Shown one piece after another: positions 1 to 5,193 of a stretch of DNA of 8,769 bases. This DNA is from Bacteroidota bacterium (GTDB lineage: Bacteria > Bacteroidota > Bacteroidia > Bacteroidales > UBA1402), in contig JAUZOU010000110.1 in NCBI GenBank assembly GCA_030706285.1, positions 1-8,769 of the forward strand. Direction: 5' to 3'. Positions within the stretch are counted from its first letter, which is position 1. Each line of letters begins with the position of its first letter. A model generated the notes under the pieces. It did no database searches. It had not been told where the DNA came from and was given only the letters and a program-made list of their open reading frames with translations. The translations under genes were made by a program, and so were the position numbers.

Positions 1-1
1 C

Positions 2-1183
2 TATCAAAACTACAAAACAATCCAGGCAAACCTCCAACAGCTATAACATCAGCTCAATCATGCTCATCAGGAAGAAGAATACCTCCTGTTTCAGTACTAT
101 CAATTAAAATCAGCCAACCTCAATGATGGGGAACAGGAAGCGCTTGAAGCAGAATCTGAATTATTGACACACGCCGAAGAAATCAAAATCGGTTTGGGAA
201 AGCTATATTCAATGCTCGATGATGACGGAACAGGCATCAATAGTCGTCTTAGTCAGGCGTTGAATCAAACCGACAGCCTAAAACGACTATTCAGCAAAGT
301 ACAGGAATACGAAGAACGGCTTCGTTCCTGTTACATAGACCTGAAAGACCTATCCTCTGAAATCGGTGTACTGGTCAATGACGTAGAAATCAATCCTGCC
401 AGGATGGATCAAGTCAATGACCGGTTAAATCTGATATACGATCTTCAACAAAAACATCGCGTCAATACTTTGGCAGAATTAATCTCGCTAAGGAATGAAC
501 TGGCAGGACGTTTGGCGAACATCGAATCATCCGACGAAGCGTTAACCTCACTGAGAAATGAACTTAAAGCAGCCGAAAAAACAGCTGCTGAAAAGGCTAC
601 CATCTTGAGCAATGCTAGAAGCAAAGCGCGTAAGCCACTGGAAGACAAGTTAACAAATCTCCTGAAACAGTTGGGGATGCCAAAAGCAGCATTGAAAATC
701 GAACAGCAGAAAAAGGCATTCGAGACAGATGGAGCTGATACAATCCGTTTTCTCTTCTCCGCAAATACCAACGCAAGGCTCCAGCCCATTGATGAAATTG
801 CCTCAGGCGGTGAAATCTCACGCATCATGCTGTGCATCAAATCTGTTATCGCAGATACTTCAAGCCTTTCTACCTTGGTTTTTGATGAAATCGATACAGG
901 TGTTTCCGGAGAAATTGCCGACAAGATGGGAGACATCATGCAAGACATCGCTGAAAGCAGGCAAGTCATCTGTATCACTCACCTGCCACAAATTGCAGCC
1001 AAAGGCAAAGACCATTTTAAAGTCATCAAAACAGACATTCAAGGGCATAGTCAGACGGTTGTCAACAGATTGACCGACAAAGACAGGCTGATGGAAATCG
1101 CACAAATGCTGAGTGGCGCCAATGTGACAGACGCCGCCATTCTGAATGCCAGAACGTTATTAATTGAAAATACCAAACAATAA
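2..1183 (+). CDS. recN: DNA repair protein RecN, C-terminal part (5' end outside window; contains an in-frame TAA)
   Basis: RecN is an SMC-like ATPase that acts in the cytoplasm in recombinational repair of double-strand breaks. The C-terminal half is clear. A long coiled-coil-like region rich in Leu/Glu/Lys runs to about nt 700. The ABC signature A-S-G-G-E-I-S-R follows at nt 800-823, then the Walker B/D-loop stretch L-V-F-D-E-I-D-T-G-V-S-G from nt 875, and the switch-histidine motif I-T-H-L-P-Q-I-A from about nt 974. The N-terminal Walker A half lies before the window. Reading frame 2 is RecN-like from nt 2, but a TAA at 44-46 breaks it. The frame is then open from nt 47 to the stop at 1181-1183, and the downstream residues (H-A-H-Q-E-E-E-Y-L-L-F-Q) still fit RecN. 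A TTG at 164 is the first plausible restart, but a protein made from it would lack Walker A and could not be a normal RecN. The family is usually about 550 aa and roughly 390 codons are visible here. Identity is near certain; whether the gene is intact is not. Confidence 0.93.
44..46 (+). other. In-frame TAA stop within recN
   Basis: The triplet TAA at 44-46 sits in the recN frame. The 14 residues before it (Y-Q-N-Y-K-T-I-Q-A-N-L-Q-Q-L) and those after it both look like the RecN coiled coil, in the same frame and with heptad-like Leu/Ala spacing kept. A single-base change (for example from CAA, GAA or AAA) therefore explains it better than an indel. It could be a real nonsense mutation or a sequence error near the window edge. 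Confidence 0.7.
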
Positions 1184-1193
1184 TCCTATTAAC

Positions 1194-1973
1194 ATGCCAT
1201 ATCAATCAGGAAACTTTTACAAACCAAAACAATCGTCTCAAAAATCAGGTACGGATTTTATCTTTGGAACTCGAGCCGTCATTGAAGCTGTGCTTGCAGG
1301 AAAAGAAATCGATAAGATTTTGATCCGGAAAAACCTGGAATCAGAGCTGGTAAACGAACTGTTTGAGGCATTGAAAGGCAAACGAATTCCTATTCAACGC
1401 GTTCCGGTTGAAAAACTTAACCGTGTGACGATGAAGAATCATCAGGGGGTGGTCGCTTTTCTATCGGCCGTGACCTATCAACGCCTCGAAGACATCATTC
1501 CAACCCTTTACGAAGAGGGTAAAAATCCATTTTTTGTGTTGCTGGATGGCATAACAGATGTCCGGAATCTGGGTGCCATTGCCCGTACGTGTGATTGTGC
1601 AGGTGTACATGCTATTGTCGTTCCTGAAACCAATTCAGCAAGCATCAATGCGGACGCCGTTAAGACGTCAGCCGGAGCGTTACTTTCGTTGACTGTTTGC
1701 CGGGAGAAAAACCTGAGAGAAGCCATTTTGTTGTTAAAAAACTCAGGTGTACACCTGATTGCGGCATCGGAAAAAGCCACTACAGATTATACTAAGGCTG
1801 ATTATTCCGGTCCATTAGCTATCGTTATGGGAGCTGAAGATTCGGGCATTGCACCGGAACATCTGAAACTATGTGATGAATTGGTTCGTATTCCGCTTTT
1901 GGGAAACATTGCTTCGCTGAATGTCTCTGTCGCAGCCGGCATTTTGCTATACGAAGCATTGAAACACAGATAA
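1194..1973 (+). CDS. rlmB: 23S rRNA (guanosine-2'-O-)-methyltransferase, RlmB/TrmH (SpoU) family
   Basis: A SAM-dependent 2'-O-ribose methyltransferase of the SpoU/SPOUT class. RlmB proper methylates G2251 in the peptidyl-transferase loop of 23S rRNA; that exact target is inferred from family resemblance. The protein has 259 aa (E. coli RlmB has 243). Residues ~20-95 form the small N-terminal substrate-binding domain (F-I-F-G-T-R-A-V-I-E-A). The trefoil-knot methylase domain carries all three SpoU motifs: motif 1 at 117-133 (L-D-G-I-T-D-V-R-N-L-G-A-I-A-R-T, with N125 and R131), motif 2 at 210-219 (V-M-G-A-E-D-S-G-I), and motif 3 at 233-254 (I-P-L-L-G then S-L-N-V-S-V-A-A-G). The ATG at 1194 is preferred. 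An in-frame TTG at 1164 would overlap recN by 20 nt and add ten low-complexity residues. The gene starts 10 nt after the recN stop and ends 1 nt before the next ATG, so co-transcription is likely. Confidence 0.92.
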   Translation: MPYQSGNFYKPKQSSQKSGTDFIFGTRAVIEAVLAGKEIDKILIRKNLESELVNELFEALKGKRIPIQRVPVEKLNRVTMKNHQGVVAFLSAVTYQRLEDIIPTLYEEGKNPFFVLLDGITDVRNLGAIARTCDCAGVHAIVVPETNSASINADAVKTSAGALLSLTVCREKNLREAILLLKNSGVHLIAASEKATTDYTKADYSGPLAIVMGAEDSGIAPEHLKLCDELVRIPLLGNIASLNVSVAAGILLYEALKHR

Positions 1974-1974
1974 C

Positions 1975-3129
1975 ATGCTTGAAACTCTTTATGACGTTCT
2001 TCGAAATACATTGATGATCACGAGCTTTGTCATCGTGATCATGCTTTTTATTGAATTACTGAATGTCTTTACTCAAGGTAAATGGAGTCATTGGCTAAGT
2101 CATTATAAACCCCTTCAGGTTGTTGTTGCAGCTACATTAGGATTGATTCCAGGATGCTTCGGCGGATTTGCAGCTGTCAGTATGTGGACCCATGGAGCCC
2201 TAAGTTTTGGTGCACTGCTGGCTGCTTTGATCAGTGGCGTCGGTGATGAAGCTTTCGTCATGATGGTCCAGATGCCTGGAAAAGCTCTTTTTCTGTTTGC
2301 CATCCTGTTTGTCATAGCAGTTATTTTTGGGTTTCTGGTTGACCTGCTTGGTGTAAAAGTCCACATACCCAGTCAAATGAAACAGCACCTCGTCTTACAC
2401 GAGCATGAAGAAATCAATTTCAAACACTGTTGTCAGAACTGGAAACACAATTTTAAACCGATTTCTTTTACCAGAGTATTACTCATTACCAGTCTTATCT
2501 TATTTATCCTGGCGATGTCGATGGGCTTTTTCGAACACGAACACGAAACGAGCGAAGTCCATCATCAGACCATCGGGATGATCTATTCGCATGATCTGCA
2601 ACAAGCAACAACGGTTTCGCCAACTGCTGAAAAACCAGCGCTGGAGCCAATTATGATGCCTTTCGACGAATCATGGTTCAACTCCATCTTTATCGGTTTG
2701 GCGATATTGGTACTCATGACGTTTTTCATGGTTGATGATCACTTTCTGGAAGAGCATTTGTGGAAACACATCATTAAGCAGCATGTGCCCAAGATTGCAC
2801 TCTGGACATTTGCCGCCCTGTTATTGATCCATACACTCTTTCATTCGGTTGACTTGCAAACCTGGGTCCAGAATAATACTGTTTGGATGCTGCTGATCGC
2901 TGTTCTCATAGGATTCATTCCGGAATCCGGTCCACATCTGGTCTTTATTTCACTGTTTCTGACAGGGAGCATTCCGTTTAGCATTTTGCTGGCCAACTCG
3001 ATCACCCAGGATGGTCATGCCTCATTACCATTACTGGCTGAATCCAAACGTGGTTTTATAACGGCCAAACTCATTAATGGAGGCATTGGTTTACTGGCAG
3101 GCCTGGTCGGTTATTTAATCGGATTTTAA
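1975..3129 (+). CDS. Putative 10-TM heavy-metal (manganese-type) exporter, ArsP_2/DUF2899-like permease
   Basis: A polytopic inner-membrane protein of 384 aa. I place it, from recalled family resemblance, in the 10-TM putative heavy-metal exporter family (ArsP_2), often annotated 'putative manganese transporter'. Hydrophobic segments lie roughly at residues 10-33, 48-70, 75-98, 103-126, 165-185, 234-254, 273-293, 300-318, 322-345 and 364-384. Two similar blocks, G-L-I-P-G-C-F-G-G at 56-64 and G-F-I-P-E-S-G-P-H at 313-321, each followed 18 residues on by a Gly and then F-x-x-L-L-A, suggest an internal duplication. The central hydrophilic part (about 139-206) is rich in candidate metal ligands: H-E-H-E-E, H-C-C and H-E-H-E-T-S-E-V-H-H. 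A second acidic/His stretch, V-D-D-H-F-L-E-E-H, lies at 253-261. The ATG follows the rlmB stop by one nucleotide, so translational coupling is likely. The metal and the direction of transport are inferred; no biochemical function is proven by the sequence. Confidence 0.75.
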   Translation: MLETLYDVLRNTLMITSFVIVIMLFIELLNVFTQGKWSHWLSHYKPLQVVVAATLGLIPGCFGGFAAVSMWTHGALSFGALLAALISGVGDEAFVMMVQMPGKALFLFAILFVIAVIFGFLVDLLGVKVHIPSQMKQHLVLHEHEEINFKHCCQNWKHNFKPISFTRVLLITSLILFILAMSMGFFEHEHETSEVHHQTIGMIYSHDLQQATTVSPTAEKPALEPIMMPFDESWFNSIFIGLAILVLMTFFMVDDHFLEEHLWKHIIKQHVPKIALWTFAALLLIHTLFHSVDLQTWVQNNTVWMLLIAVLIGFIPESGPHLVFISLFLTGSIPFSILLANSITQDGHASLPLLAESKRGFITAKLINGGIGLLAGLVGYLIGF

Positions 3130-3166
3130 ATGATTTTTTCAATCAATATAAATTAATTTAATAAAA
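3130..3166 (+). promoter_or_regulatory. AT-rich leader before ridA; no clear promoter motif
   Basis: This 37-nt spacer is 34/37 A/T. It separates the permease stop from the ridA ATG. I find no TAnnTTTG -7 element and no Shine-Dalgarno sequence. It could be a leader within a longer transcript or hold a weak own promoter. Confidence 0.3.
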
Positions 3167-3544
3167 ATGAAAAAGGTTATAAAAACAGTTAAAGCTCCTG
3201 CAGCCATTGGCCCTTACAGCCAGGCTATTCAGGTATCAGATATGTTGTTTGTTTCAGGACAGCTGCCAATCAATCCAGCTACGGGTAATATTGAAGCCAC
3301 TGATATAAAAGGCCAGACTCAGCAAGCATTTGACAATATCAAAGCCATCCTGGAAGCCGCTAACACAAACCTTGACAATGTGGTTAAAAGCACTGTCTTG
3401 CTCGCTGATATGAGCCTGTTTGCAGAAATGAATGACGTGTATGCCAAACAATTCTCAGGTAATTTCCCAGCTAGATCTGCCTTTGCAGTTAAGGCATTGC
3501 CCAAAGGGGCTCTGGTTGAAATCGAAGTTATTGCGCTGAGATAG
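3167..3544 (+). CDS. ridA: RidA family reactive intermediate/imine deaminase
   Basis: A cytosolic enzyme that hydrolyses reactive 2-aminoacrylate/enamine-imine intermediates released by PLP enzymes such as threonine/serine dehydratases, giving 2-ketoacids and ammonia. At 125 aa it is full length for the YjgF/YER057c/UK114 family. Signature residues are visible: A-I-G-P-Y-S-Q-A at 13-20 (Y17), F-V-S-G-Q-L-P at 28-34, and the C-terminal P-A-R-S-A-F-A-V at 101-108. R103 is the carboxylate-binding arginine that marks deaminase-active RidA proteins, and E120 lies in V-E-I-E-V-I-A-L. The start is an ATG with an AT-rich upstream stretch. It lies 37 nt after the permease gene on the same strand, so it may be the last gene of that unit. 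Its last 17 nt overlap the 3' end of the convergent rlmD-type gene. Confidence 0.95.
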   Translation: MKKVIKTVKAPAAIGPYSQAIQVSDMLFVSGQLPINPATGNIEATDIKGQTQQAFDNIKAILEAANTNLDNVVKSTVLLADMSLFAEMNDVYAKQFSGNFPARSAFAVKALPKGALVEIEVIALR

Positions 3545-4988
3545 CCTCCAGCAAAACAACATTTTCAACATGTTGCGTATGAGGAAACAGATCGACTGGT
3601 TGAACTTTTTTCACCCGATAACCGACACTCAGCAACGCAACATCCCTTGCCTGTGTGGCAGGATTACAGCTGACATAGACAATGCGTTTAGGCGCCGCAT
3701 GAAGAATCGTTTTCACAACGTCTTCATGCATGCCTGCGCGAGGGGGATCTGTCACAATGACATCAGGTCTTCCATGCTGGTCTATAAATGCGGATGTCAG
3801 CACATCTTTCATATCGCCGGCAAAAAACAGGGTATTGTCCAGATGATTCAGCGCAGCATTGATTTTGGCATCTTCTATGGCTTCAGGTACAAAATCCACC
3901 CCAATGACTTTCCGGCAAGAACCGGCCAAAAACTGAGCAATCGTTCCGGTACCTGTATACAGGTCATACACTAGTTCGTCTCCATCGAGAGCGGCAAACG
4001 TACGCGCTACCTTATACAATTCATAAGCTTGTTTGGAATTTGTCTGGTAAAAGGACTTCGGCCCAACCTTGAAATGCAGATTTTCCATGGTTTCAAACAA
4101 GTGGTCTTTTCCCTTGAACAAATGGATTTCCTGATCACCGATCGTGTCGTTGCATTTTTCATTGATGATGTAAATCAGTGAGGTGATTTCCGGAAAACTG
4201 GTTTCAATGTAATGAAGCAACGCTTCACGCTTTTCTTCCATATCTTTGAAAAACACAACGATGACCATCACCTCTCCGGTAGTGGATGTACGGATAATCA
4301 AGTTTCGCATCAAACCATCCTGAACTCTTAGGTCAAAAAACGGATAGTCGTTCTTGATGCAATAGTCTTTCACAGCCAACCGGATTCGGTTTGATAGCTC
4401 GCTTTGCAACCAACAATGTTTGATGTCCAGAACCTTATCAAACATACCAGGAATATGAAATCCTAAGGCATCTTTATCGGTAATCAGCTCACCAGACTGC
4501 ATCTCTTCGAAGCTCATCCAGCGTTTATTTGAAAAAGTAAACTCCAGTTTATTTCTGTAATAACTGGTCTTTTCAGATCCAAGGATGGCAAATGTTCCTT
4601 CCGGATCGATAGAATCCATATAATGAACGTCCTTTTTAAGCGGAAGCTGAACTTTCCCAATTCTTTCCAGGGCATCGTACACCTGTTTTTGCTTATATTT
4701 CAATTGAACGGAATAGGGAAGGTGCTGCCATTGACATCCGCCGCAAACACCGAAATGTTCACAAAACGGGACTTGTCGTTCCGAAGCATAAGACCGTATT
4801 GTTACAGCATAACCTTCGGCGTATTGACGTTTTTTCTTTTTCAACTGAATATCAACGACATCACCTGGAGCGACAAACGGTACAAATACGACCATATCGT
4901 CTACACGAGCCAGCGCCATTCCTTCGGCGGCCACATCTGTTATCGTTATTGCTTCCAGCAAAGGGAGCTGTTTTCTTCTCTTACTCAA
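3528..4988 (-). CDS. rlmD: 23S rRNA (uracil-5-)-methyltransferase, RumA/RlmD-type Fe-S enzyme
   Basis: A SAM-dependent RNA m5U methyltransferase (TrmA/RumA family). E. coli RlmD methylates U1939 of 23S rRNA; the exact target here is inferred. The protein has 486 aa, with a TRAM RNA-binding domain at ~10-65. Cysteines at 76, 82 and 85 (C-x5-C-x2-C, in C-E-H-F-G-V-C-G-G-C) plus C192 match the four ligands of the RumA [4Fe-4S] cluster. The Rossmann methylase domain follows: S-F-Y-Q-T-N at 312-317, the SAM loop Y-D-L-Y-T-G-T-G-T at 341-349, D-P-P-R-A-G at 414-419, catalytic nucleophile C441 in V-S-C-N-P-A-T, and general base E476 in H-V-E-N-V-V. The start codon is TTG (complement of 4986-4988). 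An in-frame stop lies three codons upstream, and the next Met (residue 24) would cut into the TRAM domain. The gene is divergent from ppdK and convergent, with overlap, with ridA. Several Bacteroidota encode more than one paralogue, so the symbol is less certain than the family. Confidence 0.9.
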   Translation of the reverse strand: MSKRRKQLPLLEAITITDVAAEGMALARVDDMVVFVPFVAPGDVVDIQLKKKKRQYAEGYAVTIRSYASERQVPFCEHFGVCGGCQWQHLPYSVQLKYKQKQVYDALERIGKVQLPLKKDVHYMDSIDPEGTFAILGSEKTSYYRNKLEFTFSNKRWMSFEEMQSGELITDKDALGFHIPGMFDKVLDIKHCWLQSELSNRIRLAVKDYCIKNDYPFFDLRVQDGLMRNLIIRTSTTGEVMVIVVFFKDMEEKREALLHYIETSFPEITSLIYIINEKCNDTIGDQEIHLFKGKDHLFETMENLHFKVGPKSFYQTNSKQAYELYKVARTFAALDGDELVYDLYTGTGTIAQFLAGSCRKVIGVDFVPEAIEDAKINAALNHLDNTLFFAGDMKDVLTSAFIDQHGRPDVIVTDPPRAGMHEDVVKTILHAAPKRIVYVSCNPATQARDVALLSVGYRVKKVQPVDLFPHTQHVENVVLLEAISAQ

Positions 4989-5047
4989 TTTCGTTTAAAT
5001 TAATCCGGTTTTTACTTCTTACTTTTACCTCGTAAACTAACAGATCG

Positions 5048-5055
5048 CAAAAATA
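5048..5055 (-). promoter_or_regulatory. Candidate Bacteroidota -7 element for the rlmD-type gene
   Basis: Read on the minus strand the octamer is TATTTTTG, a full match to the TAnnTTTG -7 consensus of Bacteroidota primary sigma factors. It sits about 60 nt upstream of the TTG start, giving an expected transcription start near 5041. No good TTTG -33 box appears at the usual 19-21 nt spacing, and that position is occupied by the dyad at 5060-5080. Confidence 0.45.
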
Positions 5056-5059
5056 CGAA

Positions 5060-5080
5060 AATATCGGGAACCCCGTTATT
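5060..5080. repeat. Imperfect inverted repeat between divergent promoters (9-bp arms, 3-nt centre)
   Basis: Arms AATATCGGG (5060-5068) and CCCGTTATT (5072-5080) surround AAC; eight of nine positions are complementary. The GC core stands out in AT-rich DNA. It lies where the -33 region of the minus-strand promoter would be, so it could be an operator or a small hairpin. No regulator can be named from the sequence. Confidence 0.4.
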
Positions 5081-5090
5081 GTATATACAA
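5079..5090. repeat. Perfect 12-bp palindrome (candidate operator)
   Basis: TTGTATATACAA at 5079-5090 equals its own reverse complement. It shares its first two bases with the neighbouring imperfect dyad. Its centre is about 64 nt upstream of the expected ppdK transcription start and about 43 nt upstream of the expected rlmD start. A dimeric regulator could bind here, and TGTATATACA-like cores are seen with some GntR-type repressors, but this assignment is only a guess. Confidence 0.45.
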
Positions 5091-5111
5091 CCTAAAAAAT
5101 AGCCTACAGGA

Positions 5112-5142
5112 TTTCAGCATTTAACAAAAATGTCTATTTTTG
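5112..5142 (+). promoter_or_regulatory. Candidate Bacteroidota-type promoter for ppdK
   Basis: The -7 element TATTTTTG at 5135-5142 fully matches TAnnTTTG. A -33-like TTTC (consensus TTTG) lies at 5112-5115, with a 19-nt spacer that fits the known spacing for this phylum. The expected transcription start is near 5148-5150, leaving a leader of about 45 nt before the ppdK ATG, with no Shine-Dalgarno sequence. Confidence 0.6.
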
Positions 5143-5193
5143 CATAAATTAAATATCCCAAATTATTACGTTTTAATCTAATACTTTTTCAGA

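Noticed and set aside
445..978. 177-codon open frame on the minus strand inside recN
   Set aside because: Antisense shadow of a clearly coding frame with RecN motifs; its translation has no recognisable domain.
1164..1196. TTG at 1164 as the rlmB start
   Set aside because: Would overlap recN by 20 nt and add an Asn-rich, unconserved N-terminus; the ATG at 1194 is a better start.
3570..3974. 134-codon plus-strand open frame within the rlmD-type gene
   Set aside because: Antisense to the conserved methylase motifs (catalytic Cys and SAM loop); no support as a gene.
4623..5003. 126-codon plus-strand open frame over the 5' part of the rlmD-type gene
   Set aside because: Antisense to the TRAM and Fe-S region; no recognisable protein.
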